A stretch of 64,000 bases of DNA, taken from JABMMZ01 sp964438995 (GTDB lineage Bacteria; Bacteroidota; Bacteroidia; NS11-12g; UBA955). The stretch is from assembly GCA_964438995.1 (NCBI GenBank), contig CAYTMQ010000005.1:124001-188000 (forward strand), in the 5' to 3' direction. The notes under the pieces were generated by a model. It saw nothing but the letters and a program-made list of their open reading frames with translations, was not told where the DNA came from and searched no databases. Both the position numbers and the translations under genes were made by a program. Below, piece after piece: positions 53,453 through 62,569 of the stretch (positions are counted from its first letter, which is position 1; the number at the start of each line of letters is the position of its first letter).

Positions 53453-53989
53453 CTAGAACTTGTTCTTCCACATCATGCTCTCTACAGGGCGTATGGTGCG
53501 GGTGTTGTACTTGGCATTCTTCTTTTTGTTGTACATGGTTTTTACATCTCCATTAACAACAAAATAGATTAGCTGACCGATAGGCATGCCGTAATACACT
53601 CTCACAGGTTGAGCTACACTGATTTCTAATGTCCATGTATTGCAGAATCCTACATCTCCTTTACCCGCTGTAGCGTGGATGTCGATACCTAAACGACCAG
53701 TAGAACTTTTTCCTTCTAGGAAAGGAACGTGACTATGGGTTTCAGTATATTCTTCGGTTACACCAAGGTATAACACTCCTGGTTGCAACACGAATCCTTC
53801 TTGTGGAATTTCGAAATGATCAATTTTGTTGTGGGATTTAGCGTCTAATACCCTGTCTTTGTAAGTAGCAAGGTATCTTCCTAAATGCACGTCATAACTG
53901 TTGGTGCCAAGGCATTCTGGTCTGTAAGGTTCAATTAGGATTGTTCCTTTTTCAATTTCTTCTAGAATTTGGTAGTCTGTTAAAATCAT
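53453..53989 (-). CDS. dcd: dCTP deaminase
   Basis: A 178-residue dCTP deaminase (MILTDYQILEEIEKGTILIEP start, then GTNSYDVHLG and KSSTGRLGIDIHATAGKGDVGF), the normal length for the family. It deaminates dCTP to dUTP for thymidylate synthesis in the cytoplasm. It starts at ATG 53989, whose ATGA overlaps the stop of the upstream WD40 gene. The fold also includes dUTPases, but the motif order favours deaminase. Confidence 0.93.
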   Translation of the reverse strand: MILTDYQILEEIEKGTILIEPYRPECLGTNSYDVHLGRYLATYKDRVLDAKSHNKIDHFEIPQEGFVLQPGVLYLGVTEEYTETHSHVPFLEGKSSTGRLGIDIHATAGKGDVGFCNTWTLEISVAQPVRVYYGMPIGQLIYFVVNGDVKTMYNKKKNAKYNTRTIRPVESMMWKNKF

Positions 53990-54864
53990 TTCTCTTGTAT
54001 TACGAAGCACTTCAAAGTGCGGTCATCACTGCACGAAATAAGAGTGTTTTTGTCAATCCACAAAATTTTATTCACCGAGCTGGTATGGCCTTGAAATTTC
54101 TCGGCATCTACCACTTTCAACAGTTCTCCACTCGTCGAATTCCAGTACTTAATGGTTTTGTCCATGCTTGAACTCGCCATTCTTTCTACTTGGTATGGAT
54201 TGACTTTAATCCTATGTATGTGCAATAAGTGCGCTTTTATGGTGCGAACTATTTCTTTGTTTTTAATCCATGTCAGAGTTGCATCTCTCCCTCCGCAAAC
54301 CATTTCTCCATTGTTTAAAGTTGCAACAGCAAACACCGAACTATTTTGCACTGCAAATTTCTGATATTCGAACGTCAACAAATCAACAAAATATAAGCAT
54401 GCATCAGAAGCGCCTATAATCGCTTCATTGTCTTTAATTTCAATAGTCCGTAAAGGCTTATCGCTCAATGAAAGGACGCGAAGTATATTAAAGTCATGGT
54501 CTAACTCGTACAAATTGCCATCGCCAGCAACTATCAAGTAAGTAGATTGATACTTTACTATTTCAAAAATAGGAGCATCACACAATTGAAGGTGTTTTTT
54601 TAAACTATAGTCTTCTAAAAAAAATGCAGAGACAATACCAGAACGTGTCCCAGAAATTAAATACTGCTGATCGCAAAATAGCGTGTATACGGCTTGATTG
54701 TGCCTTATTACAAGCTTACCATCAGGTTCAGATAGTTGCCATTGCACAATCATGCCATCCCCTGCTCCACTGTATATGGATTGTGTTTGAGGATCATAAC
54801 TGAGCGCATAAACTGCTTGTGTATGTCCTACAAAGTCACGTATTTTGACAACCTCTACAAACAT
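53986..54864 (-). CDS. WD40 repeat protein
   Basis: A 292-residue protein of WD40 repeats (VGHTQAVYALSYDPQTQSIY, GAGDGMIVQWQL, SGTRSGIVSAF, RTIKAHLLHIHRIKVNPYQV, SSMDKTIKYW, FQGHTSSVNKILWID, CSDDRTLKCF), about six or seven blades, with no signal peptide. It is thus probably a cytoplasmic propeller scaffold. ATG 54864 is chosen because it starts just before the first blade and its CATG overlaps the divergent PPTase ATG. It overlaps dcd by 4 bases; the functional link is unknown. Confidence 0.85.
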   Translation of the reverse strand: MFVEVVKIRDFVGHTQAVYALSYDPQTQSIYSGAGDGMIVQWQLSEPDGKLVIRHNQAVYTLFCDQQYLISGTRSGIVSAFFLEDYSLKKHLQLCDAPIFEIVKYQSTYLIVAGDGNLYELDHDFNILRVLSLSDKPLRTIEIKDNEAIIGASDACLYFVDLLTFEYQKFAVQNSSVFAVATLNNGEMVCGGRDATLTWIKNKEIVRTIKAHLLHIHRIKVNPYQVERMASSSMDKTIKYWNSTSGELLKVVDAEKFQGHTSSVNKILWIDKNTLISCSDDRTLKCFVIQEK

Positions 54865-55459
54865 GCCATTAATTTTTGAAAGACAAATTGGGACTGCAAA
54901 GAAAATAGGCGTTTGGGAAATAACCGAACCAATAGATTTTTTTCTTGAACAAGTTATGCTCCAAAATGTCGAACACATCAGTAAAAAAAGATTGGTGGAA
55001 CAAGCCGTTTCTGCGCATTTGCTTAATACTTTAGTAAATGAAAAAGTCCATCACCTTTTAAATAAAGATGAGAATGGCAAACCTTATTTAATAGGACTAA
55101 ATACTGAAGTCAGTTTTAGTCATTCCAGGCAAATGGTAGCTTGCATCATCGACCATTCTGGACAGCCTGTAGGTATCGATATTGAAGAGCGTCGAGAAAG
55201 CATCAAAAAAATAGCCCACAAATTTGTCAAAAAAGAAGAAGGTTTTGATACTGGAGATATCGATTTGTATCATAAAATTTGGGGTGCAAAAGAGGTTCTT
55301 TTTAAAATATATTCGAAAAAAGAATTGGACTTTCTAAATCATTTAACAGTTGATATTCAAAGTATAATAATTGGTAATATCCACAAAAACAGCTACTCAG
55401 CTTCTTACGAATTGACTTGTGAAGAAATAGATAATTTTATTTTAGTGTGGAATAGTTGA
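54863..55459 (+). CDS. 4'-phosphopantetheinyl transferase superfamily protein
   Basis: A 198-residue PPTase of the Sfp-like superfamily. The magnesium-binding motif GIDIEERRE and the second motif WGAKEVLFK are both present. It transfers phosphopantetheine from CoA to a serine of a carrier protein (ACP or PCP). Its ATG overlaps that of the divergent WD40 gene. A partner carrier protein is not in the window; the LuxE-like gene 2 kb away could share an acyl-carrier pathway, but this is speculative. Confidence 0.9.
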   Translation: MPLIFERQIGTAKKIGVWEITEPIDFFLEQVMLQNVEHISKKRLVEQAVSAHLLNTLVNEKVHHLLNKDENGKPYLIGLNTEVSFSHSRQMVACIIDHSGQPVGIDIEERRESIKKIAHKFVKKEEGFDTGDIDLYHKIWGAKEVLFKIYSKKELDFLNHLTVDIQSIIIGNIHKNSYSASYELTCEEIDNFILVWNS

Positions 55460-55463
55460 AAAT

Positions 55464-55479
55464 TAAGTATAAATACTTA
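55464..55479. repeat. Inverted repeat before the giant T9SS gene
   Basis: TAAGTAT (55464-55470), AA, ATACTTA (55473-55479): a perfect 7-base palindrome in the 73-base gap between the PPTase stop and gene 55533. No T-run follows; possibly an operator. Confidence 0.4.
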
Positions 55480-55532
55480 TAATTGTACAAAACGATGCAA
55501 CAGATTAGGATGATTTGTTGTCTTATTACTGA

Positions 55533-58500
55533 ATGAAACACTTAAAGTTAATTGTACTATTTTTTACACTACTATTCTCTGCGAGCAGTTCGATTGCTTG
55601 TGATGTCATCAATGGCTCTGATATAAAATTCATTCATCTTAGTCGCTACAAGTACCACGTTAAATATATTCTATACCACCAATGTGTTTGTAAACTAGGC
55701 ATTATGCCCAAGTTTACCATATCATGTGGAACCAGTAATATTTCAATAACCCCACCTAGAACCAGTATTAGAGATATTACGCCTGTTTGTAGCAATGGTC
55801 AACCTCCATGCAGCAACAGCGGATACGGCGGTACCCGATATGGTATAGAAGAACACATTTTTGAAGACACTATTGATTTTGAACAATCGCCTTACAATCA
55901 AATATTAAACAACAAATGTTGTGAAGTGATGTTTAGGGTAGCACAACCTTGGGGTTTGGTTGGAACAACAACTGCGACAACAACTTATGGCGGAGAGGCT
56001 ATGTTGAATCTTTGTACATCAGGCATTAAAGGCAACAATACACCTACATTGTCAACCATCCCAATGTCGTTCATGTGCTGCAATCAGCCATTTACTTTTA
56101 ACAATGGTGTGTTTGATAATATTGATGCAGATTCAATGTCATTTGAATTAGATGAGCCCTTAAGTTCAACTTTTACTCCAGTTACATGGAACACCCCATT
56201 AAACAAAGACATTCCGTTAACTCCATTTTGTCCTCCTAATCCTGGCATTGTTAATTGCCGTGCATTACCAAATGCTAAACCTCCTCGTGGATTTTATTTT
56301 GATAAAGAAACTGGTGACATGGTATTGACACCTACCAAATGCGATGAGTCTGGTCCGGTTGCCATTAGAGTGACTGAATACCGCAAAGATTCGGCAACTA
56401 AGAAAATGGTTAGAATTGGTTTTGTGAGAAGAGACATTTATGTAACAGTAGTGACATGTTCTGACAACAATCCTCCAGTAATTGAAGGCAACAACAAGTG
56501 GAGCGTTTGCGAAGGCAATAAAATTTGTTTTAGAATCAAAGGTAAAGACGAACCATATTTGCCAAAACAAACTGTACCTGATACAGTTGAAATGACATGG
56601 AATGCAGCCATCAAAGGTGCTACATTTAAGATTTTAGATACTGCAGCTCGAGAAAAAGAAGCTGAATTTTGCTGGACTCCAAACGTCGGTGATGCGCGTA
56701 CAACGCCATACTCATTCGCAGTAACAGCAAAAGACGATGCTTGTCCTCGTCCAGCGTACAGCATCAAAGGTTTTAACATCAAAGTCAATCCTAAAGCGCG
56801 TTCTAAAAGACAATATGATATTTTAGAATGTGGTAAATTCAGATTTACTTCCAATCCTGCTGATACAGTTAATTACAATAAAAACAATTACCAATACAAG
56901 TTTACCATCAGAGATAGCACAAACAGTGGAGTACCGGTTTACTACGGTGTAAAACGCAAAGACAGTTTGTTTTTTAAACGCGGAGGAAAGTACATTATAG
57001 AACATGAAATCAACAATCCTCCTTTCAATTGTCCTACCATTTATTCTGATACAGTAATCATACCTCCAGTTTTAGATGTAGAATTGGCTTTAGGTAAAGA
57101 TACATTTGTATGTGCTGGTAATAACATCACTTTCGAACCTATCATTAAACATGGTCACCCTAATTACAAATACAGATGGGAATCGCCACGTGGCACTTTC
57201 AACCCAAAAGACACACTTAGTAAGTTCACATTGATAAAATCAAGCGCTACTACTACTGTAGTCTTAGGTTTAACCGATGGAAAGAAATGTCAAGAGAACG
57301 ACACCATAGTGGTGCATTATCAAAAAAATCCTATTGTTGATATCGGACCAGATCAAAGAATTTGCACTTATCAATTTGTAATTTTAGATGCACAAAACAA
57401 GGATACAATGAGGTACTATTGGTTGCCAAATGGTGATAGTACAAGAACTATAGCAGCATATATGCCTGGTAAATACATCGCTAAAGTAATTGATAAACTT
57501 GGCTGTAATACCAGTGACACTATGCAATTGTTTGTAAATGATACTGTAACTGCAATTGCTAAACCAAACAAGGAAATTTGTATTTACGACACATTGAAAG
57601 TAAAAGGCATGCGCAAACCACATGGCTATCCTAAAAATGTTGTTTGGAAAGACTTAGGTAGCGGCGCAACCGTTGCTACTGATTCATCATGGCGTTTGAA
57701 AATTATGACCATGGCTACTCGCAAGTATGAAATGCAATTAAAGGTTACACAAAGTAATGTGACTTGCGAAGATGTTGATACATTAGAAGTTGTTGTAAAT
57801 GCTCTACCTACATTTAGTTTCAACAATATTCCACCGAGATGTTATGCTGATGGCGCTGTAAATTTAACACAAAACAAAGTTGCTAAAGCGTATTCAGGAG
57901 ATAAGAAATTTGAAGAAACTGACATACGATACTTCCAACAATACAAGAAGCCAAGCTGGATAGTTGGCGGACCAGTTGGTGTCAATACTTACAAGTGGGA
58001 TTTCCCTAGTTTTATAACGAATGACCAATTACCTTCTGCTGGTCTAAGAGATACCATTTGTTATGATTATAGAGATTATAAAGGTTGCTATAACAAAGAA
58101 TGTAAACCAGTAAAATTGAATCCTAATCCAGCAGTTGAACTAAAAGAAGGCACATTTTGCCAAAGAGCTGGTGCTATCACATTAGACAACTTAGTTGTCA
58201 AACCTTTCGTAAAATCTGGAGGTATACAGTCGTTTAGATGTATACAAGTTCCGATGGGTAGTGATGTTGACCCTCAAGCAATCATTAGTCAGGGTGCAGG
58301 TTTCCCTGTTACAACCTTAATGGATCCTGGACTTGAAGGCGAAAACGAAAAGACTGGAGATTATAAAATAGAATATTGTTATAAAGATGCCATCACTGGC
58401 TGTCAATCTTGCGATACAACAACCGTTACTGTAGTTAGATTACCTGAAATCAAATTCGATGTTTTACCAAAACTGTGTATCAATTTCCCACTTGTCAATT

Positions 58501-60140
58501 TAGATAGTTTTGCAAGCGATAGAAATACTGGTAAGCGTTTTAGAGACGGCATTTGGTCGACTGTAGAATATGGAGGTTCAAGAGACATGAACAATCCAAA
58601 CGTTAAAAACAAAATTGAAAATTCTACTAAAAACAATAAACAATTCGACCCAAGCCTAGGTGCTGGTCAGTATTTGGTAAAGCTATACGATGCATCGAGT
58701 GGTTGCCCTGTAGCTGATAGTATGGAAATATTGGTAAATGGTTTACCTATTGTACAAATCAATGTTCCTGATACTGTTTGTTCGTCATCACCTTCATTCG
58801 AACTTGAAAATGTTTTACCACAAGGTCAAGTTGGTAAATGGTCTGGACCAGGCGTAACTGGTAGACAATTCGACCCAAGTATTTCGCCACAAACCAAACA
58901 GTATGAAGGCAAGTACCAAGTTAAATTTGAATACACCAACCCTATTACTGGTTGTACCTCTTCAGATTCACAAACACTCTTAATTCAAAGTCAACCTACT
59001 ATTACAGTAGTTTCACCTAGTCCGTACCAACAATGTGAAGGCAAATTGTTTGATGCAGAAGTATCTAAACTTTGGGCAAACTCTATGAAATGGTCAAGTT
59101 CAGGAGATGGCAGTTTTGCTGATAATTCTGCTATTAAAACCACCTATCAACACGGCATAAGAGATACGTCAATTAGTGATCTAAATGGAAATGTCGCATT
59201 GTTTGCTACTACCATTAAAGAAGGTGTTTGTCCAACTGCTCAAGGTAAAATTGACATAAAGATTGAACCATATCCGCAGTTTGATTTCTTGGCAGATCCA
59301 AAAATACAATGCGAGCCGGCTATTGTTAACTTTATATCAGTTTTGAACAAACCTCTAGCTTCTCCAAATGTTAAGTACTATTGGTACTTTGGCAATGGAG
59401 ATTCTTTGACCAATACCACAACCTTTAATCCTCAGAACATCTTATATGATACAGCAAAACGCACATGGTACGATGTTAAAGTTAGATTGGAAAACCAATA
59501 TGGTTCTGGTGTATGTGCGACTACTAAAGATTCGATTGGATACATTAAAGTATTGCCTCAACCTAAAGCTGATTTTAGCAGTGACCCAGGTTATAGCACT
59601 ACGGTAGCGTTTCCAAAATTCAAGTTCCAAAATTTAACCCAAATCAGATGGAACAGTCCTGGTTCAATTGATTACCTATGGTATTTTGGAACTGGCGATG
59701 TTGACGATACCAGCACACTTCATCATCCTGTTTACAATTATCCATCAGATACCAATAAATACCGCGTGCATTTAAGTTCTATTTACTCATATCCTAATCC
59801 TATTTCTCCATTAAAGCAATGTTTTGATACAATAGGGAAAGTCAGAGAAATCGACCCAGATGTTACAGTTTTTGTACCTACAGCATTTAGTCCAGAGCGC
59901 TCCGGACCGAAAGCAAACAATGTGTTCAAGCCAATTGTGAATGGAGAGAAAACCTTCCACATCGATTTGTTCAATCGCTGGGGTCAGTTGCTATGGACCA
60001 CCGATGACAAAAACGCGTCTTGGGATGGCAGTTATATGGGAGAAGATGTCCAACAAGACGTCTACATGTGGGTCATCAAAGTAACAGCATACGATGGTAA
60101 AGAATACACCTACGAAGGTACCGTTTCGTTATTGAGGTAA
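55533..60140 (+). CDS. Giant secreted protein with PKD-like domains and T9SS type B sorting domain
   Basis: A 1535-residue protein with a signal peptide (LIVLFFTLLFSASSSIA). It is rich in paired cysteines in the N-terminal third (YHQCVCKLG, SCGTSN, CSNGQPPCSNSG, KCCEVMF), unlike typical T9SS cargo. Then come repeated Ig/PKD-like beta domains with evenly spaced Val/Thr/Pro strands, one clear PKD (YYWYFGNGDSLTNTTTFNP), and the gliding-motility-associated C-terminal sorting domain (FVPTAFSPERSGPKANNVFKP, FNRWGQLLW, YEGTVSLLR). It is a surface adhesin-like protein by architecture; substrate unknown. Confidence 0.87.
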   Translation: MKHLKLIVLFFTLLFSASSSIACDVINGSDIKFIHLSRYKYHVKYILYHQCVCKLGIMPKFTISCGTSNISITPPRTSIRDITPVCSNGQPPCSNSGYGGTRYGIEEHIFEDTIDFEQSPYNQILNNKCCEVMFRVAQPWGLVGTTTATTTYGGEAMLNLCTSGIKGNNTPTLSTIPMSFMCCNQPFTFNNGVFDNIDADSMSFELDEPLSSTFTPVTWNTPLNKDIPLTPFCPPNPGIVNCRALPNAKPPRGFYFDKETGDMVLTPTKCDESGPVAIRVTEYRKDSATKKMVRIGFVRRDIYVTVVTCSDNNPPVIEGNNKWSVCEGNKICFRIKGKDEPYLPKQTVPDTVEMTWNAAIKGATFKILDTAAREKEAEFCWTPNVGDARTTPYSFAVTAKDDACPRPAYSIKGFNIKVNPKARSKRQYDILECGKFRFTSNPADTVNYNKNNYQYKFTIRDSTNSGVPVYYGVKRKDSLFFKRGGKYIIEHEINNPPFNCPTIYSDTVIIPPVLDVELALGKDTFVCAGNNITFEPIIKHGHPNYKYRWESPRGTFNPKDTLSKFTLIKSSATTTVVLGLTDGKKCQENDTIVVHYQKNPIVDIGPDQRICTYQFVILDAQNKDTMRYYWLPNGDSTRTIAAYMPGKYIAKVIDKLGCNTSDTMQLFVNDTVTAIAKPNKEICIYDTLKVKGMRKPHGYPKNVVWKDLGSGATVATDSSWRLKIMTMATRKYEMQLKVTQSNVTCEDVDTLEVVVNALPTFSFNNIPPRCYADGAVNLTQNKVAKAYSGDKKFEETDIRYFQQYKKPSWIVGGPVGVNTYKWDFPSFITNDQLPSAGLRDTICYDYRDYKGCYNKECKPVKLNPNPAVELKEGTFCQRAGAITLDNLVVKPFVKSGGIQSFRCIQVPMGSDVDPQAIISQGAGFPVTTLMDPGLEGENEKTGDYKIEYCYKDAITGCQSCDTTTVTVVRLPEIKFDVLPKLCINFPLVNLDSFASDRNTGKRFRDGIWSTVEYGGSRDMNNPNVKNKIENSTKNNKQFDPSLGAGQYLVKLYDASSGCPVADSMEILVNGLPIVQINVPDTVCSSSPSFELENVLPQGQVGKWSGPGVTGRQFDPSISPQTKQYEGKYQVKFEYTNPITGCTSSDSQTLLIQSQPTITVVSPSPYQQCEGKLFDAEVSKLWANSMKWSSSGDGSFADNSAIKTTYQHGIRDTSISDLNGNVALFATTIKEGVCPTAQGKIDIKIEPYPQFDFLADPKIQCEPAIVNFISVLNKPLASPNVKYYWYFGNGDSLTNTTTFNPQNILYDTAKRTWYDVKVRLENQYGSGVCATTKDSIGYIKVLPQPKADFSSDPGYSTTVAFPKFKFQNLTQIRWNSPGSIDYLWYFGTGDVDDTSTLHHPVYNYPSDTNKYRVHLSSIYSYPNPISPLKQCFDTIGKVREIDPDVTVFVPTAFSPERSGPKANNVFKPIVNGEKTFHIDLFNRWGQLLWTTDDKNASWDGSYMGEDVQQDVYMWVIKVTAYDGKEYTYEGTVSLLR

Positions 60141-60141
60141 G

Positions 60142-60190
60142 GTTATTCGTTATTAGTTATTAGTTATTAGTTATTAGTTATTCGTTATTT
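60142..60190 (+). repeat. Heptanucleotide tandem repeat, seven copies
   Basis: The unit GTTATTA is repeated seven times without gaps; copies 1 and 6 end in C and copy 7 in T, the rest in A. It starts 2 bases after the T9SS type B stop codon. Such repeats can change length by slippage. Confidence 0.9.
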
Positions 60191-60505
60191 GCCTGCTCTG
60201 TATAGAGTTGAGTCCCCGAGACGATTATACAGAGTTAATTGGAAAAGCATGCGACAGAGTCGCATATACATTAAGCTGAAGAAATAAATCCGTAAACACT
60301 ATATATACTTATCGGTAGCCCGAAGGCAGCGCCGAGGGAATTCAGAAATATAAACATATATTTTCAGAAGGATATTCGGAAGCCCCGCGATCTACGATGC
60401 GGGGTAAACATTTCGAAACTAAATATTTCAGACCCATTATTTTTCCTATTCGGATAGGTAGCCTAAGGCGGACAGGCTCCAGCAGAGCCGTGGAAAAATT
60501 AAAAT
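60191..60505. repeat. Gene-free stretch with clustered hairpins
   Basis: No open frame of note in either direction. Visible stems: CTCTGTATA/TATACAGAG (60196-60204 with 60226-60234); ATGCGAC/GTCGCAT (60249-60255 with 60259-60265); CCCCGC/GCGGGG (60383-60388 with 60399-60404); CCTAT/ATAGG (60445-60449 with 60454-60458); AGCCT/AGGCT and GGCTC/GAGCC around 60460-60489. It is richer in G and C than its surroundings. It may be a repeat cluster, a structured RNA or a decayed element. Confidence 0.6.
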
Positions 60506-60537
60506 AAAAAAACGCCCTACATCAATGAAGGGCGTTT
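60506..60537 (-). terminator. Terminator after tpiA
   Basis: AAACGCCCT (60510-60518) and AGGGCGTTT (60529-60537) pair around a 10-base loop; the minus-strand end is T-rich (60506-60512). It closes the glmU-like/tpiA unit. Confidence 0.85.
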
Positions 60538-60561
60538 GCTTTATAATCGTTGTTTATTGAA

Positions 60562-61320
60562 TTAAAAAGATTTTGCGATGTCGATAAAGTCTCTTGATTG
60601 AAGAGCTGCTCCACCAATTAGGGCACCGTCGATATCCGACATTGCGAATAAACCTTTTGCATTATCAGGTTTAACACTGCCTCCATATAAAATAGATATA
60701 CCATCAGCACAATCTTGATTAGAGATAGATGATACCACACTTCTAATATGAATGTGCATTTCATTGGCTTGATCTGCAGTCGCTACTTTGCCAGTACCAA
60801 TAGCCCAAACAGGCTCATAAGCAATAACGCATTTTGAAATTTCTTCCGCACTCAGACCTTCGAGAGCTAACATTTGCGATTTAACCACATCAAAATGTCT
60901 ATTAGATTCGCGTTCATCTAAAGTTTCACCAACACAATACACTGGAGTGATGCCATGTTTTAAAGCTGTTCTGATTTTAGCAGCACAAGATTCGTTGGTT
61001 TCGTTGAAGTATTGTCTTCTTTCGCTGTGACCAACAAGTGTGTGTTGCACGCCTATTGAAGTTAGCATAGATGCTGAAACTTCGCCAGTGTATGCTCCTT
61101 GTTCGAATTGACTCATGTTCTGAGCTCCTACAGCAATGCCAGAACCTTCTAATTGTTTAGCGATAGCTTGTAAATGAATGAATGGAGGAAATACCATTAG
61201 CGTTGCTTCACCTATCATTTCGGTGTTTGCCATGGTTCTAATTTCTTGAGCAAGACCTTGTCCTTCTGTGATGGTCTTGTGCATTTTCCAATTGCCTGCG
61301 GCTATTTTTTGTCTTTTCAT
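60562..61320 (-). CDS. tpiA: Triosephosphate isomerase
   Basis: A 252-residue TIM barrel, normal length. Catalytic residues are visible: Lys in GNWKMHKT, His in VGHSERRQYF, Glu in AYEPVWAIGTGK. It interconverts dihydroxyacetone phosphate and glyceraldehyde 3-phosphate in glycolysis and gluconeogenesis. ATG 61320 (MKRQKIAAGNWK) is the family start; the frame extends upstream with MGKI, which overlaps the glmU-like gene. Its ATGA overlaps that stop, so they are coupled. Confidence 0.97.
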   Translation of the reverse strand: MKRQKIAAGNWKMHKTITEGQGLAQEIRTMANTEMIGEATLMVFPPFIHLQAIAKQLEGSGIAVGAQNMSQFEQGAYTGEVSASMLTSIGVQHTLVGHSERRQYFNETNESCAAKIRTALKHGITPVYCVGETLDERESNRHFDVVKSQMLALEGLSAEEISKCVIAYEPVWAIGTGKVATADQANEMHIHIRSVVSSISNQDCADGISILYGGSVKPDNAKGLFAMSDIDGALIGGAALQSRDFIDIAKSF

Positions 61321-62486
61321 GATTTTTCCCAATTTCTATAAGTTATTTCCTCTTCATAAACGTGTGAGAGGATATTTTTGTCTGATTCTTCTAAAGTAAT
61401 ATGTCGTCTTTCCATCACTTTTTCGGCAGTTTGGAAAGCTTTCTTTGGCATATACGTCTCAAATCCTTGAGAACCACCCCAAGCAAACGATGGTACAAAG
61501 TTTCTAGGAAAACCTGATCCAAATATATTGGAAGAGACTCCAACTACTGTTCCAGTATTAAACATGGTATTGATACCGCATTTGCTGTGATCACCCATAA
61601 ATAGGCCACAAAACTGCAGACCAGTTCTTTCGAAATTGCCAGTGGCATAATTCCACAATTTTACTTCTTCGTAATTGTTCTTAAGGTTGCTGTTGTTTGA
61701 ATCGGCACCCAAATTACACCACTCACCAAGAACAGAGTTTCCTAAAAAGCCATCATGACCTTTGTTAGAATATCCAAAGATGACAGAATTACTTACTTCG
61801 CCTCCTACTTTACTGTGCGGACCAACAGTGGTGCCTGTATAAATTTTGGCACCCATTTTAATACCAGCTGATTCGCAAAGAGCAAAGGGACCGCGAATTA
61901 GAGCACCCTCCATTACTTCAGAATTTTTGCCTAAATAAATCGGACCATCATTGGTATTGAAAACTGCAGCTTCAGCCTTTACCCCTTCTTCAACAAAAAT
62001 TGGATGTTTGCCAAAGACGGTGTTGGTAGCAGATAATGTAGTTGAAGTTCTTCCAGCGGTTAATAACGCAAAATCGGCTTCTATTTCGGCGTGGTTATAG
62101 GTAAAGATGTTGTGGATGCGGTTAATGGCTTTTACCCCAGTCAACTGAATGGAGGTTTCAAACGTAGTTTTAGGAGCAGATGCTCTATATGCGACAACAA
62201 CATCCTCACACACAAGAGACTCCTCCATTTTAAGAGATTGAATGGCAGACACCAGTTCAGCATTAGGTAATACTCTACCATTGATAAAAATAGAGTCATC
62301 ACTTGCAACATAGTTATATTTTACTGAAAGATAATCAGCACATAAATATGAGCGGGAAGCTGAGAGAATGGTTGACCATTTTTCGGCTACTGTGAGGATA
62401 CCACATCTAATATCAGCCGCTGGTCGGGTAAGAGTAAACGGTTTAAGGTGAATTACTCTATCATCGTCAAACAGTACAATCTTCAT
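61317..62486 (-). CDS. GlmU-like sugar nucleotidyltransferase/acyltransferase (TIGR03991 type)
   Basis: A 389-residue protein of the Bacteroidota-type GlmU family. The N-terminal part is a divergent nucleotidyltransferase (VLFDDDRVIHLKPFTLTRPAADIRCGIL); the C-terminal half is a left-handed beta helix with hexapeptide repeats (GALIRGPFALCESAGIKMGAKI, GPHSKVGGEVSN, VIFGYSNKGHDGFLGN). It would convert GlcN-1-P to UDP-GlcNAc for cell-wall synthesis. It starts 83 bases after the L31 stop and overlaps tpiA by 4 bases. Family call good, enzyme steps inferred. Confidence 0.82.
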   Translation of the reverse strand: MKIVLFDDDRVIHLKPFTLTRPAADIRCGILTVAEKWSTILSASRSYLCADYLSVKYNYVASDDSIFINGRVLPNAELVSAIQSLKMEESLVCEDVVVAYRASAPKTTFETSIQLTGVKAINRIHNIFTYNHAEIEADFALLTAGRTSTTLSATNTVFGKHPIFVEEGVKAEAAVFNTNDGPIYLGKNSEVMEGALIRGPFALCESAGIKMGAKIYTGTTVGPHSKVGGEVSNSVIFGYSNKGHDGFLGNSVLGEWCNLGADSNNSNLKNNYEEVKLWNYATGNFERTGLQFCGLFMGDHSKCGINTMFNTGTVVGVSSNIFGSGFPRNFVPSFAWGGSQGFETYMPKKAFQTAEKVMERRHITLEESDKNILSHVYEEEITYRNWEKS

Positions 62487-62521
62487 TTTTTATTGAGGCA
62501 AAAGTCGTTAAAAAGGGGTAT

Positions 62522-62549
62522 AAAAAAAAATCCCGACAAGTCGGGATTT
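62522..62549 (-). terminator. Terminator after rpmE2
   Basis: AAATCCCGA (62528-62536) and TCGGGATTT (62541-62549) with loop CAAG; the minus-strand end is a long T-run (62522-62530). It separates rpmE2 from the glmU-like gene. Confidence 0.88.
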
Positions 62550-62569
62550 CAATAATTTTTCTTGAAGAA

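Noticed and set aside
50936..55459. Natural-product gene cluster around the PPTase and LuxE-like genes
   Set aside because: No carrier protein, ketosynthase or NRPS module is in the window; the enzymes are in separate transcription units.
60191..60505. tRNA or CRISPR array in the hairpin region
   Set aside because: No T-loop consensus (GGTTCGAATCC) and no regularly spaced repeats with spacers; stems differ from each other.
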